Shown here: positions 29,260 to 37,009 of the stretch, piece by piece
How the letters are laid out: the number at the start of each line of letters is the position of its first letter
Numbering within the stretch: position 1 is the first letter of the stretch
The notes under the pieces: model-generated
What the model was told of the DNA's origin: nothing
What the model saw: only the letters and a program-made list of their open reading frames with translations
Database searches by the model: none
NCBI RefSeq assembly: GCF_000422465.1
Contig: NZ_AULV01000024.1
Coordinates: forward strand, 1-38,787
Length of the DNA: 38,787 nt
Direction of reading: 5' to 3'
From: Paenibacillus harenae DSM 16969
GTDB taxonomy: Bacteria; Bacillota; Bacilli; Paenibacillales; Paenibacillaceae
Translations under genes and position numbers: made by a program

Positions 29260-30201
29260 ATGACAAAACAAATCGCAGCAGTAAACACTCAGGCACTTGT
29301 CGGCAGCTTCACACAAACCGAATTGGAAACATTGAAAGGTACAATCGCAAGAGGAACAAGCGATGAGCAGTTCGCGCTATTTGTTCAGACTTGCGCCAGC
29401 TCCGGCCTTAATCCATTCCTTAATCAAATCTATTGCATCACGTACAACGGCAAAAACGGGCCGGTCATGAGCATTCAAATAGCTGTCGAGGGAATCGTCG
29501 CACTCGCGAAAAAGAACCCAAATTACAAGGGGTTCATTGCTTCCGAAGTCAAGGAGAATGACGAATTCGAAATTGATGTTGTGACGGGCGAACCACTCCA
29601 CAAAATCAAGACGCTTGTTCGCGGCAAGACAATCGGAGCCTATTGCGTTGCCTACCGCACGGACGCCCCGAACATCGCGGTTATTATCACGAATGACCAA
29701 GTGGACCATTTATTGAAAGGCCGCAATGGTGACATGTGGAAAGACTTCTACGACGACATGATCGTGAAGCACGCAATCAAGCGGGCGTTCAAACGTCAAT
29801 TCGGTATTGAGGTAGCGGAGAACGAAGCAGACCACGGCGAGACAGCGGCGAACACCGCGCCATATGAGCGGCGGGACATCACAGCTGATGTCGACACCGA
29901 AAGAATGAGACTTGAGCCTGAACAGTTGGCAGAGTACGACGCAAATAAGATGAAGGAAATAGAAAGTGAAGCAGTAACCACGGCAGCCTCACAAGTTAAT
30001 GAGATGGTGATTGTTCAAGGCGAGATTGTCCGGGCCTTCCGCACTTTGGGAGTGACGAAAAAAGAAGATCAGACAGCCGAAATAGCCATGCGGTTCCCAC
30101 CAAAGAAAGACAAGCACACGCTTGCTGAATTGAAAGGAATCTTGAAAACCTTGCAGCTGGAAGTTGATGAAATGAATGACGGTCTTGATCCAATCGAATA
30201 G
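29260..30201 (+). CDS. bet: Bet/RecT-family single-strand annealing protein
   Basis: 313 residues. LFVQTCASSGLNPFLNQIYCITYNGKNGPVMSIQIAVEGIVALAKKNPNY is the canonical RecT/Bet start, and TGAYCVAYR-like GAYCVAYRTDAPN follows. NGDMWKDFYDDMIVKHAIKRAFKRQFGIE is the conserved C-terminal core. It anneals complementary single strands made by a partner exonuclease. The acidic C-terminal tail is about 90 residues. ATG 29260 has GGAGGTAAC upstream. No RecE or lambda-exo partner is nearby; the MBL-fold hydrolase that follows is a candidate. Confidence 0.94.
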   Translation: MTKQIAAVNTQALVGSFTQTELETLKGTIARGTSDEQFALFVQTCASSGLNPFLNQIYCITYNGKNGPVMSIQIAVEGIVALAKKNPNYKGFIASEVKENDEFEIDVVTGEPLHKIKTLVRGKTIGAYCVAYRTDAPNIAVIITNDQVDHLLKGRNGDMWKDFYDDMIVKHAIKRAFKRQFGIEVAENEADHGETAANTAPYERRDITADVDTERMRLEPEQLAEYDANKMKEIESEAVTTAASQVNEMVIVQGEIVRAFRTLGVTKKEDQTAEIAMRFPPKKDKHTLAELKGILKTLQLEVDEMNDGLDPIE

Positions 30202-30213
30202 GGGTTGTTGCTA

Positions 30214-30957
30214 ATGAACGTTAAGGTTCTAGCTTCCGGATCGGAAGGAAACTGCGTCTGGATCGGCAACGACAAGACCGGCATTCTGATTGACGCGGGG
30301 TTGCCCAAAACGAAGATCGAGAAAATCTTGCTTGATAACGACATCGACCCGACGAAGCTTGACGCGGTGTTCATCACTCACGAACACAAGGATCATTGCC
30401 AAGGGCTCGCGTTTGCGGATAAGTACAAGATTCCGATCTACGCCAGCGAAGGGACGCTCAAGGGACTTGGGCGCCTGGACACCGGCAAGATAGTCAAGGC
30501 CAGCGGTGGCAACATCTTCGACGCCCTGCGGATGTCATTCGTCATGGTCGAAGCCTTCAAGGTTCATCACAACGCAGCGGAGCCGCTTGGATACACGGTC
30601 AACGGGAACGGCATGAAAGTCTCCGTCATGATGGACACCGGTCGCGTCACGGATGAAATGATTCACGCCATGCGATGGAGTGACGTTTACGTGTTCGAGT
30701 GCAACCATGACGAGGATATGGTTATTGACGGACCTTACCATGACTCGTTAAAGCAACGGGTGTTGCGGGATCACATGTCAAATAACGACGCCGCAGAAGC
30801 ACTTGCAAAGCTCATTAGAGGGCAGGGCGAGCGCATTTTTTTGACCCACATGAGCAGCACGAACAACATGCCAGCGCTGGCGCTTGGGACGGTCAAACGG
30901 GCATTGAAAGCAAAAGGATTTATTGCAGGACAACATTATCAATTGGAGGTCATTTGA
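30214..30957 (+). CDS. MBL-fold metallohydrolase (YycJ/WalJ-like)
   Basis: 247 residues starting MNVKVLASGSEGNCVWIG, then FITHEHKDHCQGL, the HxHxDH zinc motif, MMDTGRVTDEMIHAM (third ligand region) and IFLTHMSSTNN (final His). It resembles the WalJ/YycJ family, thought to be 5'-3' nucleases, so it may supply the nuclease step for Bet. ATG 30214 is chosen with AGGGG about 9 bases upstream; a TTG at 30205 overlaps that site. The next gene starts right after the stop. Confidence 0.88.
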   Translation: MNVKVLASGSEGNCVWIGNDKTGILIDAGLPKTKIEKILLDNDIDPTKLDAVFITHEHKDHCQGLAFADKYKIPIYASEGTLKGLGRLDTGKIVKASGGNIFDALRMSFVMVEAFKVHHNAAEPLGYTVNGNGMKVSVMMDTGRVTDEMIHAMRWSDVYVFECNHDEDMVIDGPYHDSLKQRVLRDHMSNNDAAEALAKLIRGQGERIFLTHMSSTNNMPALALGTVKRALKAKGFIAGQHYQLEVI

Positions 30958-31557
30958 ATGGGACGTTTATCAAAAGATTTACTGGATCAAATTCGCAAAA
31001 GCCCGCCTACGTATTGGTTAGGATCGCGAGGAATCACCCTATTTGAACACATCGACGCAATCGAGATTGAGCTTAAACTCACCAAAGAGGACGAGAAAGA
31101 AGCCGTCCGCAAGTACGGTCAAGCAATGAAAGACATCGACCGGCTGACGGAGAACGTCGCGCAGCTGCAGCGGGAGAATAAACGGTTGATGGATGAAGTA
31201 GACGAAGCCCGCGAGCCGATAAAGGTTGTGTTGCCGAAGGAAGTGGTTGAAGCCATCGAATATTATTTTTCGCTTAATGGTGTTAATAAATTCGACGTGT
31301 TATTGCGGATCGAAAGATCAGCGGATACGATAGCGACTGTTGCTAGGGCTATCCTTCACAAGAAACATGGCATCGATTGGGAAGAGGTTCTAATGTCCGC
31401 TCTCATAAACGGCTACACCGTCGAGAAGTCGAAAGAAGATCGGCTGCGGGATGGCATTGCTGAAATCATCACCGCACAATACCCATTCACGGCCGACAAA
31501 GATATAGCAGCCAATGTAATTGACTTTGTAACCAAGTTCAACGCCGAAAACACATGA
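30958..31557 (+). CDS. coiled-coil hypothetical protein
   Basis: 199 residues with a central coiled coil (about 35-80: DAIEIELKLTKEDEKEAVRKY, IDRLTENVAQLQRENKRLMDEVDEAREP), then EVVEAIEYYFSLNGVNKFDVLLRIER. Similar 'EAIE.......' parts occur in DUF1642-like phage proteins near replication genes. ATG 30958 with GGAGGTCATTTG upstream. Its stop overlaps the next start. Function unknown. Confidence 0.65.
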   Translation: MGRLSKDLLDQIRKSPPTYWLGSRGITLFEHIDAIEIELKLTKEDEKEAVRKYGQAMKDIDRLTENVAQLQRENKRLMDEVDEAREPIKVVLPKEVVEAIEYYFSLNGVNKFDVLLRIERSADTIATVARAILHKKHGIDWEEVLMSALINGYTVEKSKEDRLRDGIAEIITAQYPFTADKDIAANVIDFVTKFNAENT

Positions 31558-31724
31558 GTAAAACCGCGAATCAAATTTCCGTATCAGGTGAAATGATCAA
31601 CCTTCACAAATGCGACAATTGCGAATGCATCTTGGATGGACCTGGATATTACTACTGGCAGGATAAGGATTTTACTTTGTGCCTGCTCTGCATTGTCGAT
31701 TTAGCGAGAAAAACGAGGTGTTAA
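31554..31724 (+). CDS. 56-residue zinc-binding protein
   Basis: ATG 31554 overlaps the previous stop as ATGA. HKCDNCEC (CxxCxC) and LCLLCIVDLAR (CxxC) flank a Tyr/Trp-rich loop (GPGYYYWQDKDFT), a zinc-ribbon-like pattern. It lies just before the replication initiator. Short for automatic calls, but coupling and motifs support it. Confidence 0.6.
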   Translation: MSKTANQISVSGEMINLHKCDNCECILDGPGYYYWQDKDFTLCLLCIVDLARKTRC

Positions 31725-31727
31725 ACT

Positions 31728-32591
31728 ATGCGGGGCTACATCAAAGACCATCGCCAGGAACTTGTGAGCGACATATGGAAAATGCCCCCGCTGTATCACC
31801 GAGTTTGGCAATGGCTTAAATACAAGGTCAATTATGAGGATGCCGTCATACCTTTTGCCGATGGTTCGAAGCTAACGATCAACGCCGGGCAGCACCTTAC
31901 ATCTATCCGGAAAATCGCGGCCGGTGTTGGATGGTACGAGCGGGGATTGTGGAAAGAACCCAATCCAAAAACCATATCCGAGGTGCTGAAATGGCTCGAA
32001 AATGACGGCATGATTACTGTCGATGGAGGTAACAGCAAATATACGCTCATAACCCTAGTAAATTGGCGGTTTTTTCAGCAAGACGAGCTAACCAAAGTAA
32101 CAGTGAGTGCATACAAAGAAAAAGAATTAAGAACTAAAGAATTAAAAGAATTAAGTTCTTTAAAAGATATGTCTGAAATGGAGGTTCAGAATCCAATGCA
32201 AATCTTAAACCCGAAATTAACGTTTGAAGAATTCTATGCTGCTTATCCAAGGAAAGTATCAAGACAACCAGCTTCTAAAGCTTGGGATAAATTAGAGAAA
32301 CAAAAAGACTTCGATCCGGCCATGATCATTCGAAACACATTCAACTATGCTGAGACTTGCAAACTGCTCGGAACACAGCCGAACTTCATTCTTCATCCTT
32401 CAACCTATTTAAACCAAAAGCGTTATGAGGATTATGCAACGGTTGACCCGGAAGGGCTGGCGAAAGGGAAGCCCAATAAGCAAATGGACGTCTTAGCTAA
32501 TTTCTACAAGGAGGGTGCAGATGAAGAAACAGGAAACGGCGCAATTTCTGGCGGTAGTCAAAACGGCGTTCCCGCACTTCGAAATAACTGA
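31728..32591 (+). CDS. phage replication initiator (winged-helix O/DnaD-like)
   Basis: 287 residues. The N-terminal part (residues 14-115: ISDIWKMPPLYHRVWQWLKYKVNYE... AAGVGWYERGLW, ISEVLKWLENDGMITVDG) is a winged-helix arrangement of phage O-type proteins. A short repetitive Lys/Glu/Leu segment (about 125-150) marks the AT-rich stretch below. The C-terminal part (KLTFEEFYAAYPRKVSRQPASKAWDKLEKQ) matches the phage replication-protein tail. Its gene contains the candidate origin, as in lambda O. ATG 31728 follows GAGGTGTT; DnaB helicase and loader follow. Confidence 0.88.
   Translation: MRGYIKDHRQELVSDIWKMPPLYHRVWQWLKYKVNYEDAVIPFADGSKLTINAGQHLTSIRKIAAGVGWYERGLWKEPNPKTISEVLKWLENDGMITVDGGNSKYTLITLVNWRFFQQDELTKVTVSAYKEKELRTKELKELSSLKDMSEMEVQNPMQILNPKLTFEEFYAAYPRKVSRQPASKAWDKLEKQKDFDPAMIIRNTFNYAETCKLLGTQPNFILHPSTYLNQKRYEDYATVDPEGLAKGKPNKQMDVLANFYKEGADEETGNGAISGGSQNGVPALRNN
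32121..32160 (+). repeat. candidate replication origin: three AAAGAATTAA iterons
   Basis: AAAGAATTAA occurs perfectly at 32121-32130, 32136-32145 and 32145-32154. The inverted pair AAGAACT (32129-32135) and AGTTCTT (32154-32160) brackets the last two. The stretch is unusually AT-rich inside the initiator gene, encoding a repeated Lys-Glu-Leu segment. Inference: initiator binding and strand opening. Confidence 0.5.
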
Positions 32592-32847
32592 ACCGGTCGT
32601 TCACTTGTGGCATGAATATTTAGAGCCAATTCCTTTCGACCAAGCAAAGAAGAACTTGCAGGAGCATATCCGGTCGAATCGCTTCCCGCCTACTATAGCC
32701 GACATTGTGCGGCTGGAACCAAATAGCACGCTGCACATTGACCAGCTGCGGCTTGAAACGGCTGAACGGTTCGCGCTAATGGACGAATGGGAGCGTAACG
32801 CGGTTCCCATACCGGAATGGATCGGGGAAAAGTGGGGTAAGAAATGA
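32521..32847 (+). CDS. helicase loader/inhibitor (SPP1 G39P-like)
   Basis: 108 residues: FLAVVKTAFPHFEITEPVVHLWHEYLEPIPFDQAKKNLQEHI followed by RFPPTIADIVRLE, matching the G39P family pattern 'FPPSI.EI' seen in SPP1. G39P binds DnaB and delivers it to the origin. ATG 32521 follows AAGGAGGG with good spacing. It overlaps the initiator end by 71 bases in another frame and the helicase start by 4. Tightly coupled initiator-loader-helicase order. Confidence 0.85.
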   Translation: MKKQETAQFLAVVKTAFPHFEITEPVVHLWHEYLEPIPFDQAKKNLQEHIRSNRFPPTIADIVRLEPNSTLHIDQLRLETAERFALMDEWERNAVPIPEWIGEKWGKK

Positions 32848-34166
32848 ACGCCCTGCACGAAGCCGAAACAGCGCTCCTGGGCGCATTGATTCAAGAACCC
32901 GAACTCATAGACGAATTGTTCATTCAACCGCATGAGATGGTTGCAGACGAACGGCACGGCCTTATCCTTGAAACGCTCAAGTACAACTATGAGGAAGACG
33001 GCACGATTGATTTCGTCATGATGGCGCAACGGTCCGGCAAGAATCTCGGCAAGATCGGTGGCGTCTCGTACTTGTATCAGCTTTCCTCTTCAGTCACAAG
33101 CGCTAACCACTTTGACCATTATCAAGCCATCATTCGAAACGGATATATACAGCGAGAAACGGCAACGGCAATGGAGAGTATGGCGGCAGCGGCGAGGATG
33201 GAAGGGACCGACGTAAAAGAGCAGATTGCAAAGGCGCGGGCCCGGCTCGAAGAACTTGACGAAATGGCAGCGGTCGGCAGTGACTACGGTCTACGAAAGA
33301 TGTCCGACACGCTTGAAGGTCACACGGCGGTCATTAAGGAACGAGCGACAAAGAAAGGTATGACCGGCGCAAAGACGATCAGCCGGGAAGTTGACCGCAT
33401 GACCGGAGGGCACCAGCGCGAGGACTACGAAATCATTGCAGCAAGGCCGTCAATGGGCAAGACTGCGGCAATGGTATGCGATGCGATCCGGACGGCGACA
33501 GGTGGCGGCGTCGCTGCTGCAATCTTCTCAGCCGAAATGAAAGAGATCCAAATCACGGAGCGCGTCATATGTGCCCTTGCTAACCTGGATAGTACACGGA
33601 TGCGCTCCGGACTGTTCGATGATGATGATTGGACGCGGTACAGCATAGCACGCGACGAGCTGGACCGGTTGCCGATCTACATCACAGACAAACCGGATAT
33701 GACCGTTCAATTCATCCGCAGCGAAGTAAAGAAGCTCAAGAAGAAGCATGACACGATTGTTGTCTATGTGGACTATATCCAAATCATAAGCGGCGGCAGA
33801 AAGTTCAACAGCAAGCGCGAGGAAGTCGAATATGTTTCGCGGCAGCTCAAGCTTATGGCCCGTCAGCTCGGTGTGACCGTCGTCGCCTTATCGCAGCTCA
33901 GTAGGAAGGTCGAGGAAAGGCAGGACAAACGGCCGATGATGTCCGACCTGGGCGAATCCGGAGCAATCGAGCGCGACGCCGACATTATTACTTTCCTGTA
34001 CCGGGATGATTACTACAACAAGGAAAGCGAGAAGAAAAACATCGTTGAATTGATCATTGCCAAAGGACGCAACGTAGGAACGGGCACCGTGGAGATGGCA
34101 TTCATGAAGCAGGTCGGCAAGTTTGTTGACCTGGATAGGGGGCATCATGGCAAAGGCGCTGCCTGA
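32844..34166 (+). CDS. dnaB: replicative DNA helicase (DnaB family)
   Basis: 440 residues with an N-terminal helical domain (HEAETALLGALIQEPELIDEL) and a RecA-like motor. ARPSMGKTA (200-208) is Walker A, VVYVDYIQII Walker B, LSRKVEERQDKRPMMSDLGESGAIERDADI the H4/'Arg-finger' region, and IIAKGRNVGTGT the final motif. Unwinds duplex DNA ahead of the fork as a hexamer. ATG 32844 overlaps the loader stop as ATGA. Length is typical of phage DnaB. Confidence 0.95.
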   Translation: MNALHEAETALLGALIQEPELIDELFIQPHEMVADERHGLILETLKYNYEEDGTIDFVMMAQRSGKNLGKIGGVSYLYQLSSSVTSANHFDHYQAIIRNGYIQRETATAMESMAAAARMEGTDVKEQIAKARARLEELDEMAAVGSDYGLRKMSDTLEGHTAVIKERATKKGMTGAKTISREVDRMTGGHQREDYEIIAARPSMGKTAAMVCDAIRTATGGGVAAAIFSAEMKEIQITERVICALANLDSTRMRSGLFDDDDWTRYSIARDELDRLPIYITDKPDMTVQFIRSEVKKLKKKHDTIVVYVDYIQIISGGRKFNSKREEVEYVSRQLKLMARQLGVTVVALSQLSRKVEERQDKRPMMSDLGESGAIERDADIITFLYRDDYYNKESEKKNIVELIIAKGRNVGTGTVEMAFMKQVGKFVDLDRGHHGKGAA

Positions 34167-34338
34167 CCGGATCGAAACCTATGAGCAGTACGAGGAATTG
34201 CTTGCCCGGCTTGTTGATGGAGCCAAGAAGCTTAGCAACCCGCTGCTTGATGATGATGTTCGTGAAAAGATGATGGCCGTATATGACCGCATTGATGGGC
34301 TGCTCGGAGACTATAGCGAGAGGGTGTATAGACAATGA
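34147..34338 (+). CDS. 63-residue hypothetical protein
   Basis: ATG 34147 has AGGGGGC 3-6 bases upstream; an earlier in-frame ATG lies within DnaB. The product (ETYEQYEELLARLVDGAKKLSNPLLDDDVREKMMAVYDRIDGLLGDYSE) is a helical bundle-like protein, ending near a 4-base overlap with the next gene. Similar small helical proteins occur next to phage DnaB. Function unknown. Confidence 0.6.
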   Translation: MAKALPDRIETYEQYEELLARLVDGAKKLSNPLLDDDVREKMMAVYDRIDGLLGDYSERVYRQ

Positions 34339-34508
34339 AGGATGGTATCGTTTTGTTCTACAATATGGGCGGCATACTTTATCCGGTTGCGCTGACTCAA
34401 GAACAACAGCAAATCCTTGAAATGACTGCGAGCTTATTTTCACCAATTACGATTGTTAAAGATAAGCCGCTGGGCAAAGTTATCAATCTGCTAGAGAAGA
34501 AGGGTTAA
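34335..34508 (+). CDS. 57-residue hypothetical protein
   Basis: ATG 34335 overlaps the previous stop as ATGA. The product starts KDGIVLFYNMGGILYPVALTQEQQQILEMTA and ends in a lysine tail. No membrane segment or motif is seen. It is coupled between neighbours of similar size, arguing for a real gene. Function unknown. Confidence 0.55.
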   Translation: MKDGIVLFYNMGGILYPVALTQEQQQILEMTASLFSPITIVKDKPLGKVINLLEKKG

Positions 34509-34511
34509 GCG

Positions 34512-34691
34512 GTGAAACGCGCTCCCAAGCAAGAAAAGCACGACCCGCTTTTCAGCCTTACACCTTGGGAAATCATCTATGACGATGAAAAACGGGTTAT
34601 CGGTGAAGTGTACAAGCCGCCGACTGAATATTTAATAGACGGATTATGGAGAGGGGTAAAGCGGAATGCACGAATTAAAGATTTATCTTAA
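34512..34691 (+). CDS. 59-residue hypothetical protein
   Basis: GTG 34512 with GAAGGG about 7 bases upstream. Product KRAPKQEKHDPLFSLTPWEIIYDDEKRVIGEVYKPPTEYLIDG is basic at the start and acidic in the middle. It overlaps the next gene by 26 bases in another frame, so only one may be expressed strongly. Function unknown. Confidence 0.5.
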   Translation: MKRAPKQEKHDPLFSLTPWEIIYDDEKRVIGEVYKPPTEYLIDGLWRGVKRNARIKDLS

Positions 34692-34863
34692 AAGCGGTCA
34701 AGTGTTGACGGTGATTTGCAAAGAGTTTAAATTCACTTTCGACCGTTCGAATGGTGAATATATTGGGTACGAAGTGAAAGGTGTTCAAGAGTTCGGTTAT
34801 GTAGGGATCAACCCGCGCCAAATAGCAGCATATACTTCAATCGATTTGGGGGTTGAGTCATGA
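34666..34863 (+). CDS. 65-residue hypothetical protein
   Basis: ATG 34666 with GGAGAGGGG about 8 bases upstream. The product (ELKIYLKSGQVLTVICKEFKFTFDRSNGEYIGYEVKGVQEFGYVGINPRQIAAYTSI) is a small beta-rich fold of a type often seen in phages next to replication genes. It ends at 34863 and overlaps the RuvC-like gene by 4 bases. Function unknown. Confidence 0.6.
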   Translation: MHELKIYLKSGQVLTVICKEFKFTFDRSNGEYIGYEVKGVQEFGYVGINPRQIAAYTSIDLGVES

Positions 34864-35480
34864 AGCGATACGTTGGGATCGACCCGAGCACAACAACGGG
34901 ATTCGTCGCTATGGACGAGCAAGGCAATGTTCTGCGGCAGAAGGATTTAACGGGAGTGGGCAACGCGGACCCGATGCGGATCACAACGCTGATTAGTGAA
35001 ATCATGGATCATATTCATCCTGGCGATGTGGTTTGCATCGAATCTCCTGCGACTCACGCGAAAGGTCAAGGCGTCGGCTTTATGTGGGGATTGGCTTACG
35101 GCATCCGGGGCGCTCTGTTCCGCAGAGGAATCAAATATTATGACGTGGCACCGACAGCACTCAAGAAGTTCTGCGACGCTTCCCGGCATCGGTTTGATGC
35201 AGAAGGCAATAAGCTGGATAGCAAAGCCGCTGTTGCTGATGGGGTTTATGAGCACTTCGGATATACGCATCCAAGCAATAACGTAATTGATGCTTACGTC
35301 CTGGCGCAGATCGCCTATGCAATTGCAACGCCTGATGAATTAGGCCGCGAAGATTATCAAACCGAAGTAATTGAAACGGTTTTGAAGCCTGCACATGAAA
35401 AGAAGGCAGAAAAAGCAGCAGCCAATAAAAAGAAGAAAGCGAGAGCCGCCGCAAAAGCTGCTCAAGGCGTTTTGTTATGA
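34860..35480 (+). CDS. RuvC-like Holliday junction resolvase
   Basis: 206 residues of RNase H fold. YVGIDPSTTTGF supplies the first catalytic Asp, CIESPA the Glu and NVIDAYVLA the final Asp. The sequence resembles phage RuvC-like resolvases that resolve replication and recombination branches before packaging. The C-terminus is extremely Lys/Ala-rich (KKAEKAAANKKKKARAAAK), presumably DNA-binding. ATG 34860 overlaps the previous stop as ATGA; ribosome site GGGGGTTGAG. Length slightly above RuvC. Confidence 0.88.
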   Translation: MKRYVGIDPSTTTGFVAMDEQGNVLRQKDLTGVGNADPMRITTLISEIMDHIHPGDVVCIESPATHAKGQGVGFMWGLAYGIRGALFRRGIKYYDVAPTALKKFCDASRHRFDAEGNKLDSKAAVADGVYEHFGYTHPSNNVIDAYVLAQIAYAIATPDELGREDYQTEVIETVLKPAHEKKAEKAAANKKKKARAAAKAAQGVLL

Positions 35481-35604
35481 CTTCAAGGTAACTGACACTT
35501 TCGAAAGCATCAATCAACAGCTAGGCGGTACCGTGTTGACGTTCCGGGAGTTCCGGCGACTAGTTGGAACCCCGGAAGTGAGGAACGCTCAAACGGCCTT
35601 CTAG
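35458..35604 (+). CDS. possible short ORF after RuvC (no clear start)
   Basis: An open frame shifted by one relative to RuvC runs to 35604 with a protein-like end (FKVTDTFESINQQLGGTVLTFREFRRLVGTPEVRNAQTAF). No ATG/GTG/TTG with a ribosome site precedes its first half; the start given (CTG 35458) is only one possibility. GTG/TTG near 35533 are weaker. Expression by frameshift from the Lys-rich RuvC tail is conceivable. A strong hairpin lies within it. Confidence 0.25.
   Translation: MLKAFCYDFKVTDTFESINQQLGGTVLTFREFRRLVGTPEVRNAQTAF
35542..35577 (+). promoter_or_regulatory. strong hairpin without T-run
   Basis: TTCCGGG-A-GTTCC (35542-35554) pairs with GGAAC-CCCGGAA (35566-35577): 12 pairs with one bulged A and an 11-base loop. 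No T-run follows, so it is not a standard terminator. It may affect mRNA processing or translation before the next genes. Confidence 0.5.
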
Positions 35605-35632
35605 GAGCCTTAAACGATGTGGAGGGGTTGAA

Positions 35633-35797
35633 ATGAACATGAGCCGAGCGTCAAACGCTCAATTGAACGAAATTATCCATCATAGTCGGGTCGCAACGCT
35701 GGCCGACAAAGCAGCAGCAAGGAACGAGCAGTTCCGCAGGAGCCGGAAGCGCAGCGGTAAGGTAACGAAGCATGAGAAGGAGGTGGGGAAGCGGTGA
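35633..35797 (+). CDS. 54-residue basic hypothetical protein
   Basis: ATG 35633 follows GGAGGGGTTG. Product NMSRASNAQLNEIIHHSRVATLADKAAARNEQFRRSRKRSGKVTKHEKEVGKR is helical and very basic, so nucleic-acid binding is plausible. Its stop overlaps the sigma-factor start as GTGA (35794-35797). It may modify or accompany the sigma factor. Function unknown. Confidence 0.65.
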   Translation: MNMSRASNAQLNEIIHHSRVATLADKAAARNEQFRRSRKRSGKVTKHEKEVGKR

Positions 35798-36489
35798 CGT
35801 TTCCAGCGGAAAAGGAATATCTGATTCATGAAAATATCGGCATTGTCAAAAAGTTGGCTGGCAAGATGGCCCGCAACATTCGGGATAGCGCAATTGATTT
35901 TGACGATTTAATGCAGTCCGGCAGTATGGGCCTTATGCACGCAGCTATGAATTATGTGCCGAATGAAAAGACCAAGTTTTCCAGCTACGCACACCATTGC
36001 GTCAATGGTTACATGATCCGACAGATAAACAGGATTTCGCCCATTTACGTACCGGTTAACATTAAGCATCTTGCTGGCAGGATCGTTAAGCATGGATTGC
36101 AGGGCGAAACGGCCGAGGTAGTATCAAATCTGTTGGAAGCTCCGTTGGACACGACGCAAAAAGCTATGCACTACTTGAGCTATCGGGTTGTTTCGGCCGA
36201 AAAAGCGAACAAGACAAACCGTGGATCAATGACTTCTGACGAGGAATTGACCCTCATGAATATGTTTTCGGTCGAAGATGATCATTCAAGCATGTTTCTG
36301 GATGATTTCCTAAAGTATCTCAAGCCGCAGCAAAAGGACGTTTTATATTACCTTATGAAAGATTTATCATTGCGCGAAATAGCCGGTGCCTACGGAATTT
36401 CATATCAGAGGGTAGGTCAAATCAAAAAGGAAATCGAGAAGCGGTACGCGTTTTATAAGAGCCGCGAAGAATGGCATGAAAGACCATAG
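35794..36489 (+). CDS. sigma-70 family RNA polymerase sigma factor
   Basis: 231 residues. The conserved region 2 core is visible as LAGKMARNIRDSAIDFDDLMQSGSMGLMHAAMNY. KTKFSSYAHHCVNGYMIRQINR is region 2.3-2.4, and LKPQQKDVLYYLMKDLSLREIAGAYGISYQRVGQIKKEIEKRY is region 4 with a helix-turn-helix. A phage sigma of this type would redirect host polymerase to late or middle promoters. GTG 35794 with AAGGAGGTGGGG upstream. Overlaps the next gene by 14 bases. Confidence 0.92.
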   Translation: MTFPAEKEYLIHENIGIVKKLAGKMARNIRDSAIDFDDLMQSGSMGLMHAAMNYVPNEKTKFSSYAHHCVNGYMIRQINRISPIYVPVNIKHLAGRIVKHGLQGETAEVVSNLLEAPLDTTQKAMHYLSYRVVSAEKANKTNRGSMTSDEELTLMNMFSVEDDHSSMFLDDFLKYLKPQQKDVLYYLMKDLSLREIAGAYGISYQRVGQIKKEIEKRYAFYKSREEWHERP

Positions 36490-37009
36490 CCCGCGACGCC
36501 GCATGAAGGCTCTGCCGCAGCCGAAGAAGGACGAGAGGGAAAAGGCGAATAGTGATGTTACTGTTCGCGCCATGACCCCGGAGGAAAGGGAACGGATGGA
36601 GCAGTTAAAGGCTTATGAGAAACCGACCGTTATCAATTTCAAGAAAAATTATAAAACAAAAAGGATGATGGACATGTCAATTAATCAATTAGTAAAGTCG
36701 GCGCATGAAAATGCAGTTAATAAGGGCTGGTGGGAAGAGGATCGGAGTTTTGGTGAGCTGATTGCCCTCATGCACTCCGAGCTTTCTGAAGCGCTGGAAT
36801 TTTACCGGGAAGGCGCGCCGATCAATGAGCTACTTTATACAGGCATTAGCGGGTTGAAGCCGGACGGAATTCCTGCCGAGCTGGCAGATGTTGTTATCCG
36901 GGTGTTTGACACTTGCGGGCGTTATGGCATCGACCTGGAAGCCGCAATAACTGAAAAGATGGCCTACAATGCAACGCGGCCGCAGCGACACGGCGGGAAG
37001 GTTATCTAA
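36476..37009 (+). CDS. MazG-like nucleotide pyrophosphohydrolase with N-terminal extension
   Basis: 177 residues. The C-terminal 110 residues carry the MazG/all-alpha NTP-PPase motifs: ELIALMHSELSEALEFYRE (ExxE-type metal site) and GIPAELADVVIRVFDTCGRYGIDLEAAI (ExxD). It probably hydrolyses nucleotide triphosphates or alarmones, as in other phage MazG proteins. The N-terminal 60 residues are basic and charged (HSPRRRMKALPQPKKDERE). An internal ATG near 36674 with AAAAAGGATG upstream could start a MazG-only product. TAATG overlap with the next gene. Confidence 0.82.
   Translation: MKDHSPRRRMKALPQPKKDEREKANSDVTVRAMTPEERERMEQLKAYEKPTVINFKKNYKTKRMMDMSINQLVKSAHENAVNKGWWEEDRSFGELIALMHSELSEALEFYREGAPINELLYTGISGLKPDGIPAELADVVIRVFDTCGRYGIDLEAAITEKMAYNATRPQRHGGKVI

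Noticed and set aside
32112..32172. Lys/Glu/Leu repeat in the initiator as a protein-level feature only
   Set aside because: The perfect DNA-level repeats and flanking inverted repeat make an origin a better explanation, though the protein repeat remains possible.
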